This document shows positions 19,926-30,476 of a stretch of DNA of 64,000 nt, piece by piece; within the stretch, counting starts at the first letter, position 1, and each line of letters opens with the position of its first letter. This DNA is from Diplonema japonicum (lineage: Eukaryota > Euglenozoa > Diplonemea > Diplonemida > Diplonemidae), in the NCBI GenBank assembly GCA_964019335.1, contig OZ025665.1, positions 1 through 64,000 on the forward strand, written 5' to 3'. Made by a program: the position numbers and the translations under genes. Under the pieces are notes generated by a model that did no database searches, was not told the DNA's origin, and saw nothing but the letters and a program-made list of their open reading frames with translations.

Positions 19926-22900
19926 CTAGTCACGCAACATGTCTGCGTAGGTATCTAAAGTGGTCGTTAGTGAATGCAGTGCATTCTCTAAGGTCATAGC
20001 CTTCCCAGCGCTTCCGGTGCTTGTGTTACTACCAGCACTATCACTTCTCAAGGGCAATGAAACCGTTGCTTTGGGAGTCGCTGGTTTGTATACGAGGGGC
20101 GCTTTCTTAGACGCTGAGTGGGAATGGCTCTTGGGCATGCACAACTTTGCATTCTCAAGTGCTGCCTGGTGCGTCTTGAGCTGCGATGCCTGAGCGGGTA
20201 TGGTTGTGATGACTACATACCAGCTTCAATAACTCTCTCTCTTTAGCTACGAGCGCTGCTTGCATCTCTTTCTCCCTCCTGCGAAGGGTCTCTTCCCTTC
20301 TATCGTGGGCCTGTTCGCGCGCTGCAAGTGCAGACTCACGAGCTGGTCTTGTCATGTTTCTCTCTTCTATTTCCTTCAGTTTCATTTCTTTCTTTGTCAA
20401 CCTACTCTGCAGGTCCATCTGGATAGACTCCCTCTCATCCAGCCTGCTTTGCTGGTCTTCTAAGCTACGTGCTTTAAGCCTCACCTGAGTAAGGAGCTCT
20501 TTCATCTCCTCACTCCTAGCTTTCAATTCCTCCTCTCGCTCCTGCTTGTGCTTCAATGACTGCTCCCTGGCTTCGAGGTTCTGCAGCGTACGGGTCCACC
20601 CCTGCTCATTAGCCTTGAAAGCGGCTTCTTTCTCTTCGATTCCCTTCGCTTGTTTTCGTATCCCTGCTTCACGTGCTTTATTCTGTGGCCAGTGTTGAAG
20701 ATGCTCATTTGATGCACACCTGAAGTTCTCTCTGGTCGAGCTCCATTTCCCTTGCGGTCAGCTGCTCTTCATGCTCGCTGAGCTCCTTCTGCAGCATCGT
20801 CATATCGACCTATGAAGTAGATAAGTGTGGTGAGTCATACCAAATCGTCCTTCTGGGAACTTTCAAAAAAATGGTACTCATGCTCTGTGAGCTGCGCCCA
20901 CCTTCTGTCAATCTCCCTACTGCTGCTGTCGAGGTTATCCTCCCTCTCCTTAATGATGAGTTCTTTCTCCACGACAGAAACCTCACGCTGCGACAGCAAC
21001 TGCTCTTTGTCGCGCAACAGCACTCTCTCCTTCTCCAGGCCTTCTTCTTTTTCACGTTCTTTCTCAGCGTCGAAAGAAGGAGGCGAGCATGCTCCCAAGG
21101 CCTCTTCCCGCTGCTGAAGCCCCTTCTCCCATTCTGACAAATGCGCAGGGCTTTGCAGATTCTTTTCCTTCTCCTGCAGCTCTCTCTCCAGAGTAGCTAG
21201 CCTCAGTGCCTCTTCTGCCAGTTTGTGCGGGGTCATGCTATCAAGCTCAGCCTCTCTTTTCTTAAGTTGCGTCTCGAGCTCTGAAACACGCTGATCATGG
21301 GAAGCATCTCCCATCTGGCCCAAACGCGCTTCCTTGACCTTAAGCTCTTCTTCCTTCGCATTGAGGTCAGCTGTCCTTGTCTGGATGAGTCTCAGCCTCT
21401 CCGCCGCAGCTGCTTCAGCCCTGTCAGTGTCGAGCTTCCTCTCTTCCATGGCTAGCTTGTCCTTTCTCAGCAAGTTTAGATCAATCTCAAGTTGTAGACA
21501 CTTCTCAACAGCAGTATCGCGCTCTTTCATGAGGAGAGAGTCGGGTGGTGTGGTGCCTCTGTCGCCTTGGAGCTTCTGCTTTTCTGCTTCCAACATTTTG
21601 ATCTTTAATTCTTCCAATTGGCATGAAACACCTGCTTCGCGCTCGTTGATCTCTTGCTCTCGAGTAGCGAGCTCTGTCTCTTTGGCTTGCAGCTCCTTGC
21701 TGAAATCGTTGGCCTTCTTAAGTTTGGCAGCAGCGTCTTCGGACTTCTTTTGCACTTCCTCATACAGCCTTTTAGTCTGGTTGTTTACCTGCTCCCTTGT
21801 GGCTGTGATCCTCCTCTCTTCTTCTCGCACCTTGTCCATACGCGAGTTCAGCCCTTCCTCGTTAGAACTATGAGATACTGTTTTGGTGCTTACCTCTCCT
21901 TGAAGCTGCTTGATTGTGCGTTGCAGCTCTTCCTCCCTGTTCGCTGCTTTCTCGAGTTCCTGATCTGCGAGACGCTCTTTGTACTCAAGCTTTGCCCTTG
22001 CTGCCTCCAACTCTTGCTCTTTTCTAGCCAACACCTGTTCTAATTCTTGGACCTTCGACCCATCGGCACCATCAGTAGAAGCTTCTAGCTGTTTGAGATG
22101 CGTTTCACGTGTGTTGAGAGAAGCTTCCCTAGTGTCGTGCTCCTGCACTCTTTGTGAGATGATATCTTCCGTCTCTTGCAGCTCGGTTTTCGCTTCTTGC
22201 AGCATCTTTGCAACCTTTTCCAACTCCTCCTCCTTCATCAACTGCTGCCCATTCAGTCTAGAAATATTGTCTTCTACTTCCGAAAGCACAGTATCTGTAT
22301 TGCTGGTCTTGGACATGATCGCTTGTTCTCTTTCACGGAGCTTCTCGTCCCTTGCCTCCAGCACCTCTTCCTGCTGTGTCACAGCGTCCTCCCTCTGGTC
22401 TACCTCTTGCTCCCTGATACGTAAGGATTCCTCTCTGTCACCGTCAGCTGGTGGCTGGGTTTCCTTCTCTGCGTTTGCCTCTTGCTCCGCTTTCTTAAGT
22501 TCATGGGCCTCTAACGTAGATTCTAAGGTTTCTATTTTGCTGCTGAGCCGCTTTTTAGTATGCTCTTCATTGTCTACAGTTTCAATCAATGCATCGTTCT
22601 CCGCCTTCAAGTCCTTTACCTTTACCATCAGCTGCACGATCTGCTCTTTCTGTTTTGCAATGGTTGCGTCCGTGCCTTCCATAGGCTCCGTGTTTTGCCT
22701 CAGTTCATTTTCTGTCTCGGGCTCTTCCTCTGGCTCTACAGCATCAGGTTCCTCTTGCACTTTTTCAACAGAGGGCAAGGGTGAGGAGGAGGGTGATGGC
22801 ATCGCCTCCTCTTCGTCTTCGTTTCCATCTTCAGGTTCTTCAGACGGCGCCACTGAAGGCGAAGAAGGTGCAGAAGAAGAAGAAGACGAAGAAGCCGATG

Positions 22901-23504
22901 AACTCGATGACACGTCAGGCTCGGGGCCGTACCTCTTGACTAAGGCAGCAATGAGCTCGTCGTCAGTGCGCTTGTTACTAGAAAGGATGTGTTCCAGTCC
23001 TGCCAGCTTTTCCGGGGCGTATTTCTTGTATATCCTAGAAGCCCTCTTCCTTATCTCGGGGCTAATCACTTTCCCATCTGGAGATTGCGGGCTCTGTGGG
23101 CTCTCAGACGACGCCCTAGGACGCACAGGTGATCCCGCTTCAGATTTCACCCTGATGCTGAGCACGATCATCCCTTCTTCCTTTCCTTTCAATACAAGCG
23201 GCAACTTGAGCTGCTTCACCTGATCGTATCCTGCAACCTCGACAATCTTTGCAAGGTTCAGCTTGCAGCCTCCCATGTCCTTCCCGTTGGACTTCACCAC
23301 GACATCGATGACCGAAGCGTCGCTCTTCACGGGGAAGCCCAACTTGTAATCGAAAGCTGGGCTAAGCGTTTTTTTCCTCTCCTTAGACTTCCCAATCCGC
23401 TTCCCGTCACAGTCAACCACAACATAAGGGCTCGGCTTGCCAATCCTGGCGACGTCCTTCAGGTCCTTTGCCCCTGCAATGAGGAGGTCGACAGAGACGG
23501 CCAT
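19926..23504 (-). CDS. C2-domain protein with very long coiled coil (1159 aa, 4 exons)
   Basis: Four exons (23504-20841, 20809-20720, 20682-20221, 20189-19926) join in frame across GT-AG introns of 31, 37 and 31 nt. The first ~125 residues form a C2-like beta-sandwich (DLLIAGAKDLKDVARIGKPS, VVVDCDGKRIGKSKER). The usual calcium-binding aspartates look poorly kept, so membrane or protein binding may be calcium-independent. An acidic serine-rich linker follows, then about 800 residues of heptad-rich E/K/R/Q coiled coil with repeated REQEIxERE-type segments, and a short basic/serine tail. A cytoskeletal or ciliary scaffold role is inference. An ATG 14 codons upstream (23546) is in frame, but the pyrimidine-rich stretch ending CGCAAG lies between the two, favouring 23504. 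The PDK-like gene upstream stops only 18-60 nt away. Confidence 0.8.
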
Positions 23505-23564
23505 TTTGTTGTAACCCTTGCGATGAGAATAAGACAGAATAAACATGACATTTCTTCACTTAAC

Positions 23565-24970
23565 TTAAAATCTAACGTCGCTGTCATGAAGAGACGCAAT
23601 GGTAACGTAAACACTGCTGCCAATGCCGTCAACTGTGGAGATGGAGATGTCACCGCCTAAGTACCTGCTGTAGGTACGGGCGATGGGAAGGCCATGGTGA
23701 GCTGTGGTCAGGGCACCCATGTCACTCTTGTGCTCTCGGTGTATCCAGTTCTTCAAGCCTCCATCCACGTCTGAGGCCCTGTCATCCAGCAGCTCCGCAA
23801 TCTCTTTTTTCTTAGCTGCCACCAGCTCAGGGATGTTCTGTCCCCTCTTTCTTCGAACCTGCGTAAGTTCCATAGGGATATCCAAAGAGCTTTCGTGGCT
23901 CTTGTCTTTCCCACCCCATTCCCATGCATGCAGCACTGAGTCACCTTGGAAACCACCGCCCTCGTCGGTGATCTTTAGTACAACGTTGTTCCCAGAATGG
24001 ATTTTCACCTTAATGGGGGGGAGCTGTGCCTCCCCTAAGATCATATTCCACTTCACAGTGTGACGCATGGCGTTCTTTAGCAATTCAATAAGAATGTACT
24101 CCAGGTGGTCCGGAATGTATGAAACCTCAGCGTCGACATCGCCAGTCACCACCACCTCTGGAGCCTTCCTGAAGCGCTCCATGCAGACTTTGCTCACCAC
24201 CTTTGCAGCATCCTCGATGACTTCTCTCGGTTTGCAATGCAGATCGAACACACCGAAGTGCCCCGCCCGTCCCTTTGTGTTTAGGTTTTCCGCAAGAGCA
24301 ATTTGATGTGCAACAAGCACACGTCTGCCGAGTCTTGCTTGTACGAAATTATTCATGAACTGGTCCTGCAGGAGGTAATTATTTTCCTTTTACCCCACCG
24401 AACCCATACCAAGTCGTTCTCGTCTACTCCAATTGTCTTTGGAAGAAGCTTTGCCTCGGCAATGCCAGCATGCAGCCTCTTAAAAACATTTCGGTGCAGC
24501 TTTGTCACATGCTTCACGTAGTTGGTGTACTCGTAAGTGTCTTCTAAGTTTTGGACAGGCTTTGTCTTTCGCAGCGCTTCGAAGGACTCCAAGTATGCAA
24601 GTAACACCTCTATCATGTGTGGATTCACCGTCACGATGTAAGGCAGGTGATGGAACACCTGTACTGCCTTTGCGAGGCGGATGGGAAGTTCCTTCTGCAC
24701 GTATTGACACGCGGCAACTAGTTTCTGTTTACATTAAACTGAAAAGTGTCAAAATAGGTGCTTACCTTCTCATTAAGATTCTGCGCGAATTCAAACGCAT
24801 ACTTCAGATTCATCTGCTGGCTGTGGTGTTGAAGTCAACTGGAAATAAGATCGCCTATACCTCTGCAACTCCGCGTACTTAGTAATGTGCGGGCTGTCTA
24901 AGCTTGTCATCACAGACATGCATCGTCTGCTTTGGTGCAAGGCTCCTAGCCCTGTTGTAGCAGCTTTCAT
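23565..24970 (-). CDS. Mitochondrial pyruvate dehydrogenase kinase / branched-chain ketoacid dehydrogenase kinase family
   Basis: Four exons (24970-24861, 24820-24766, 24724-24410, 24365-23565) joined by introns of 40, 41 and 44 nt give 426 residues. The enzyme phosphorylates and switches off a mitochondrial 2-oxoacid dehydrogenase complex. The N-terminus is rich in S, T and R without acids, as expected for a mitochondrial presequence. The family core follows: YAELQ, QKELPIRLAKAV, then the GHKL ATP-binding fold with ELLKNAMRHTV (N box), ITDEGGGF (G1) and GLPIARTYSRYLGGDI (G2). An unusual insert of about 60 residues with EIAELLDDRASDVDGG sits in the ATP-lid region. Whether the target is pyruvate or branched-chain dehydrogenase cannot be told from sequence alone. 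Confidence 0.9.
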
Positions 24971-24984
24971 TGTTTAAACAGTGT

Positions 24985-25430
24985 ATCACTGTTGAAGATG
25001 TAGCAAACATGTAGTAACAGAAAATAGGGGCGAACAGAGGCGGAACTCTTTCCGTTCTTTTCTTTCGAATTCTCAGAAATAGGAGAAAAGAAAACTGAAA
25101 GTTCCTTTCTTCTTCTTTGTTGTTAATGCAATCAAGAAAATATAAAAAGAGCCGAACCTGTAGAGGCCGCACTGCGCTGCCCCGACAACAACTACAATTT
25201 AATTTAAAACATTGAATATCCAAAATTCGCTAAAGTGTCGCAGACGAGATGGTAAGAAAACCCTCTGGATACCTTTGCAGATACTGGATGTGGCAACCTC
25301 GTTAGTTAACAAAAAGAAATCTAGAAAGGGGAACACGGAGCAAGGCACTCACCTCTTTCTTTAACAATGAAATAACAACGGGAGATAGAACGTTGAAAAG
25401 GCAAAGACATAGGGAACGGGATCTAACTCC
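24985..25430. other. Spacer, no gene seen
   Basis: AT-rich sequence between the PARG-TFIIS gene and the PDK gene. An acceptor-like TTCAACAG lies 18 nt before the PDK start codon. No RNA gene or ORF of interest was recognised. Confidence 0.6.
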
Positions 25431-25434
25431 TATT

Positions 25435-27878
25435 TCACATTTTCCATTTTTTACCACAACTCAGGCACTGGACAAAGTGGGTCATGGGCTCGGTTGCATC
25501 TGATAATGAGCATCGTCGCTTTTTGCACCTCCCACAAGTGTACATCGAGGTGTCGGTGGTGAGAGTGCTTACGGCTGAGATGTCTGCCGTGATTTCTGCT
25601 CTAATGCTAGATGCTTCTGCTTGCTTGGTGGGATTTCGCAAAGCCTGCGCAGTCATGGTGGGAAGGTCCGACGAGAGGATTTCTCCTTGCAGAAGCTGAG
25701 ACCTCAGAACCTCGTTCTGCTTGTCCTGGAGGTTCGACAGCAGTGTTCGCAGCTGTGTTCTGTACCCCGCATTGTTCAAGGCACCGAAGTGGTTGAACAT
25801 CGCCACTTCTATCTCGACAGCCTTCGCTACTACGTTCTCCCCACCCTCGAGGAACACAGCCTTAAACCTCTTCCTGATGTTCAACCTCTGCTGCTTGTGT
25901 TCTCCCGCCAGTCCTTCCTCCAGCTCATCGGCATTTTTCGCAATCTTTGCCACTGGATCCTCCCTTCCCATCTCTGAGAGGGGCCGCTTCCTCTGCAGCT
26001 TCGGAGACCTGTCCACATCGGACTCAAGGTACTGCTCTTTTGTTGAAACCTTCAGAACTTCAAACACGTCTCTATACTCCGTCACAAGCTTTTCCACATC
26101 CACCCCGCAGCTCTCGGGTGGCAGTCCAAACGACAGCCGGTATAGAAGTGTCCCATACTTAGCATCCTTCAGTACTTCCTTGATGTGCCTGGTGTGTGTG
26201 ACTATCTTGCGAACAAATCATACCTGGCTAACCCCGGCATCATGGGGAACAAGACCCACTTGCAGTTGTGCCGCCCGCACACAGCTAAGAGCGAACGTAG
26301 CTTGTCCTGTATTTCCACCTGTAGTGACTGGTGAGTGAGACAAAGTGCATACGCAAGTGGTGTACTTCGCATCACGGGGAATGTACGAAGGCAGAGACAC
26401 TGATACCATATTGAGGTGGTACGGTGTCGACAAAAAGGGATACCCTTCGTTGAGGGGGCCCCGCGTTATCATTACATTGCCGCTATACATAACTGCAAGA
26501 GGCGGCAGGGGGTACGGCCACTTCCGTGCGTACCGTTTCTGTGGGTCATCAATACACATAAATATGTTCGTCCGTCTGTGAAGGTCTTCTTCCGTTCCAG
26601 GCCCTCCTGCCTTGTACCTCCCACCTGGTGCTTTCCTGTCTGTAAAATTGACTGTCACAACAGAGTTGGTAAAGAGTGTGCTCCTCGCTGCAATAGTGGT
26701 TGCAATACTAAGATAGTCGCACAGCACTAAGTCTACCTCTGTCTTGCTGAACCTCCGAACGAAATGCGGTACCTGCGTGATCCCTGGGTAGTAGAATGTG
26801 TTACGTGGTGCTTCCTCGTATCCCTCGAGTACAGTATTCCCGTACCGCCCATCGAAGAACACCTTCACTGTCCCGTGCTGCACATACCGCATCAGCACAG
26901 CCTTCTTCGTCTCGTCTTTTGTCTTGCTGTACGTGTCCTTCCATGCAAAGCTGTCGTACGGCAAGCTGAGTAGCTCCCGTAAACATGCAGACACACCGCT
27001 CTTGCTGTCCTGCATCATGAGATGTTCCAGCTTTCTGCCGTACTCGGCATCGGCTGCGGAGCCCTCGGCTTCCATCCCTGCGTGAATGTAAAGAGATGTA
27101 ATGTTCAAAACGCAATATTCGGAACAAGAAGCACCCTGTAAAGGGTGGTTACTCAACTGCCTCACCTGCCTTCACGGCATCGAGCAGCACATCAAAAAAC
27201 TCATCGAGACGCAGCTTTTCGGAGGCAAGTTTGCTTCTATCGATTTTACTAAAGAGTAGCTGGAGCGTCTCTTCTGAAGGAATCGCATCGGCGAAGGGTG
27301 TCAGTGAGGGGTGTTCGAGCGTAGGAGTGGGTGGCGGCGTGGCACGTCGCTTAGCTGTAGCTGGCCCTTGTGATTGCATCGCTTGTTCTTGTGCTCGGCT
27401 CTGAGCGTACGATTCTAGCGAGTTGTGACAATCATGGTCCTTAGGCACGAACATCCTCTGCACCTCATATTTGTCCCTGAATGAATCTGCCTTCGGTAGA
27501 GATGGCCACACACCTTCCCTTATGCTATCTTTCACAGATGGAGCTCCGGTCTCTTCCGCACGCAAGCGACCTTCCGCCTGAGCAAGACACAAACCCTTGT
27601 ATGCCAGCTCCTTCCCTTTATACTTCCCCAACAGTCGTGTGACATCGCTGGAATCAGTGCCCTGCTTCAGCTCTTTTATAATCCGACTCTGGCTGGCGGT
27701 GAGCTGTGCCAAGGCATCCCCTACCGTGGCCTGGTACTGTGTGGCATCGGTTATGGCATTGTACACATGACCCTCGTTTTTGTCAGACACGAGGCTGCGG
27801 ATATGGACCATCTTCTGGCGGCGGGTCAAAAATACAAATAGGGGGAAACAAAGAAAAAGTAAAACTCACCAAGAGCAT
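25435..27878 (-). CDS. Fusion of microbial-type poly(ADP-ribose) glycohydrolase with TFIIS elongation-factor domains (743 aa, 5 exons)
   Basis: Exons 27878-27870, 27814-27166, 27077-26353, 26318-26224 and 26188-25435, with introns of 55, 88, 34 and 35 nt, add up to exactly 744 codons with stop. Residues ~1-220 are unrecognised. Residues ~225-500 match the microbial-type PARG (DUF2263) fold: VNFTDRKAPGGRYKAG, GGPGTEEDLHRR (the usual GGG...QEE loop with both Glu kept but Gln replaced by Thr), YPLPPLAVMYSGNV and the late helix-strand unit VLFPMMPG...ARHIKEVLKDA. Residues ~560-743 match TFIIS domain II (NIRKRFKAVF, YRTQLRTLLSNLQDKQN, LLQGEI) and the zinc ribbon (CGRCKKRRC...VQCLSCGKKW). The TFIIS frame has no start of its own before these introns; the PARG frame runs straight into it. 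Predicted nuclear. Confidence 0.75.
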
Positions 27879-27921
27879 AACCCTGGGATAGTTGCGGGTA
27901 GTGCTCCTAATAACAATACAT

Positions 27922-28413
27922 CTAGCTCTTCGGCGGACTCCGCTTCACCTTTACGACCTTCCATGACCCTGCATCCTGAAGTGCTTTATTAAAGATGGGG
28001 AGGCCCTTGCCTGCCTTGTTGCCGAGTCCCATGCTCATAGCACCGTCTTCTGGCTTGCACTGGATGGCCATAAGCTGTGCGATAACCAGTGAGGGCACTA
28101 CGAATTCCATTACGGTTGTAGGAGAGCTGTCCACCCACTTCTTGCCATTAAGGTACTTCTCCGCGTAGATACGCCCCCCGTCGCCCTCAATGATCGCCTG
28201 GTAGGGCTGTGTGTCAGGCAGCTGCCCGTTCGCGATCACAAACTCTGCTTCATTGTCTCCCATAGGCCGATACACCCGTGTCATCCCTTCCTTGTCCTCA
28301 CTGCTCTCCGCCTCTAACCAGTAGCTACTTCCTCCTTTGTGCGTCACATCTTTCAGACACCCTTTCTTGAGAAGCTCCTTATCATATGCTGAGAGCCTCG
28401 CGCCTTTCACCAT
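27922..28413 (-). CDS. Unknown 163-aa protein, possibly ADP-ribosyltransferase-like fold
   Basis: Single-exon ORF starting at an ATG three bases after a strong acceptor-like TTTTTTTAG. The core RVYRPMGDNEAEFVIANGQL ... YAEKYLNGKKWVD ... TVMEFVVP resembles the spacing seen in small ADP-ribosyltransferase-like toxin and effector domains: an Arg-containing first strand, a helix, a variable middle and a Glu-containing strand. This is a weak pattern match, not an established assignment. The C-terminus is basic (VVKVKRSPPKS). It ends 43 nt before the start of the PARG-TFIIS gene, so the two may be co-transcribed. An alternative is a lineage-specific protein of unrelated fold. Confidence 0.6.
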   Translation of the reverse strand: MVKGARLSAYDKELLKKGCLKDVTHKGGSSYWLEAESSEDKEGMTRVYRPMGDNEAEFVIANGQLPDTQPYQAIIEGDGGRIYAEKYLNGKKWVDSSPTTVMEFVVPSLVIAQLMAIQCKPEDGAMSMGLGNKAGKGLPIFNKALQDAGSWKVVKVKRSPPKS

Positions 28414-28542
28414 CTCCTAAAAAAATTAACTTAACAGCACAATAAGGGGAAATAAACACTGTGACACACTTCTGTTAAAAAAAAAGGAAGAGAGGGTGAG
28501 CAACACTAACTTCTTTTCTTTTTTAAAGCACTAACCTTGTTC

Positions 28543-29302
28543 CTATTGTCCCTCCCCCATGCACTGCAGGTTGTACCTCGCCAGGCACTGGGGCAGGGAA
28601 GAGAGGACGGAGCCGTATCTTTTCGTGTTCTCGTAAAGCTCGAAGAGGGGGACGGCGAGGATTTTGTAGTTCTTAGGGATCGCGAAGTTCATCTTGCTGG
28701 GGAGGTGCACGAGGTACAGTCTGCAGTGCTTACAGTAAAATATTTTCAGCTCATACTTCTTCACCTCCTTCGGCTTCGTTACGTGGGGCGGGACGTAGGG
28801 ATACATCAGTGCTTCGAAGTTCGGTCGGTGCCACACAGCCACGCACTCCCCAACCTGCCAGTTGCTTGTCTGTGGTGTTGGTGGTATACAAAAAAAAAAC
28901 TTATACTTGATAGTCCGGAGGTGCCAATTTAGAGCTCATTTTTCTTTTCAGACAAGTGATCTCGTCTTCTCCTGGTTTACATTTCCCACCGGGGAGTTTA
29001 AAAATTTGCCCTTGCTGCAACAACAAGATGTGGGGGTGGTTGTGCTGTTAAGTTTGATTAAGATTGGTTTCACTCCATACCTGGTGCACCAGCATCACTG
29101 CATCCACTGTCCTCCGTAGCCCCTCTTGCTCATATTTGTCTCTCATCTGCATCAGCCTTACCGACGCTGAGCTCTCCTTCTCGTCATGGACCGCCTTTTT
29201 TTTTTAAATCGTTTTTATTTCTTTTAGTTCTACCTTTAGCCCGATATTGTAACTTTCCAAGTTGTAGATTTCAACCTTCTGTTGCTGCCCTTGTTGCGTC
29301 AT
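28543..29302 (-). CDS. NUDT21: Cleavage factor Im 25-kDa subunit (CFIm25)
   Basis: Five exons (29302-29234, 29194-29081, 29044-28907, 28869-28757, 28720-28543) with introns of 39, 36, 37 and 36 nt give 203 residues, against about 227 in human. The protein binds UGUA in pre-mRNA and helps choose poly(A) sites. Diagnostic matches are LRRTVDAVMLVHQ, PHILLLQQG, FKLPGGKCKPGEDE, HRPNFE, YPYVPPHVTKPKE and IPKNYKILAVPLFELYEN. After removal of the 36-nt intron, the stretch between TKPKE and PKNYK has the same length as in human, which confirms the splice. The Nudix box lacks the catalytic glutamates, as in other CFIm25 proteins, so it binds RNA rather than hydrolysing nucleotides. Confidence 0.93.
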
Positions 29303-30476
29303 CTTCTTTTTTCTTCTTCTTTTTTCGTTTTCTAAATACTCCTCCCCCCTCTTCCTCCTTTTCTTTTTTGTCCTTTTTCTTATTACTCTGTATTACACTG
29401 TAAAATGAAAAAGGTACCGCACTGACGACGTCGAATATCTCGGCCGGAATTTGTCACGCTCGATATCTTTCACTTACAGCATTTATATTCTTTCATTGTT
29501 CGAAGGGCGCGTAATAACAAAGAGAAAACCGGAAGAAAAAAAAAGAAGAAGAAAAAGGAAGAGAAAAGGAAGAATTACTGCGAAACAAGAAAAAATAGAT
29601 CGTCTTTCCGCATCCTGACCTTCTTATCATCTGTTTTTCAGTTTTTGCAGTAAAATGGGAAGGGGGAGGGGGGGCAAAGAATGTGCGTAGCATGACCGAA
29701 TGGACGTGGAAGGGTGATGGCAGTGTAGGCTATGATTCTATTCGCTCCTTCTTTGGCTTTCTTTTTTTTTTTTTTGCGAACCAGTACACCCTCTCGCTCC
29801 ACCTTTCCTTTCTTCCTTCTCTTTTTTCCCTGTATCCCATCCTAGCAATCATAAATCATAGTTGCAAAAAAGATGAAGGGGAGAATTTAGATTTCCTTCT
29901 TTAAAAAAAAATGAATTAGAGAAAAAACAGGGATGAAAGTCCAAAAAAAAAAACTCAAAGTACAGGACAAGCCCCCCGCTAGAGGGCCGCCCTATAGGGA
30001 GGGGGGGGTCTATCTGTTAATACTCCCCAAAAAAAAAAAGAAATGTTCTTCTAAGGAGAATCTAGGAAGTCTCCTATAAGTAGCTAGCTAACCATTAAGT
30101 GAATGCCGCATGGAAAGCTCGAAACCGAGCACACAAGCCCTGTTTATGTCTATCCATCCTTGAAGACCTACTTGGCTACTTATTTCCCACCGTTCGCACT
30201 ATTACAGACAAAAGAAAATAGAAGAGAAACCTATAAAAAATACAACGAAAACAGAATCGAGAGGGGGGGGGGGGTAAAAAACTACCTAAGCTTTCTTTTT
30301 TCCGTCCGTTTTCTGTTCTTAAATTGAAAAAAAAAAGATAAAAAAAAGATAGAATCACAGCTGGTAAGCGTGCACGAGGGAACGGGGAGAAACCTTTTTT
30401 CCTTTTCTTTTTTCTTTTTTTCCACCATTCTTTTTCGTTTTCTTTCTTTCTTTCTTTCCCCCCTATTCTCCCCTAC
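29303..30476. other. Spacer of about 1.2 kb, no gene recognised
   Basis: AT-rich with homopolymers. It holds a GC-rich imperfect hairpin at about 29971-30008 (runs of C and of G flanking a TAGAGGGC/GCCCTATA stem) and a small GCTCG/CGAGC hairpin near 30118-30131. No protein frame with family resemblance was found on either strand. Confidence 0.55.

Noticed and set aside
20835-23223. Long plus-strand ORFs opposite the coiled-coil gene (Ser/Cys/Leu-rich)
   Set aside because: Antisense of a Glu/Lys/Gln-rich coiled coil gives such open frames automatically; the minus strand has the C2 domain and consistent splicing.
26218-27165. PARG as a separate 315-aa protein ending at 26218
   Set aside because: That end reads through two introns. 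Splicing at 26319-26352 and 26189-26223 restores the family's C-terminal helix and strand and continues into TFIIS.
27870-28000. Fusion of the 163-aa protein with the PARG-TFIIS gene by splicing
   Set aside because: Only an atypical donor (GTCATG) would keep the frame; a separate ATG at 27878 with a good intron explains the data better.
30260-30275. CRISPR-like, origin-like or telomere-like arrays
   Set aside because: Repeats in the window are homopolymers, microsatellites or short minisatellites without spacers; nothing fits these classes.
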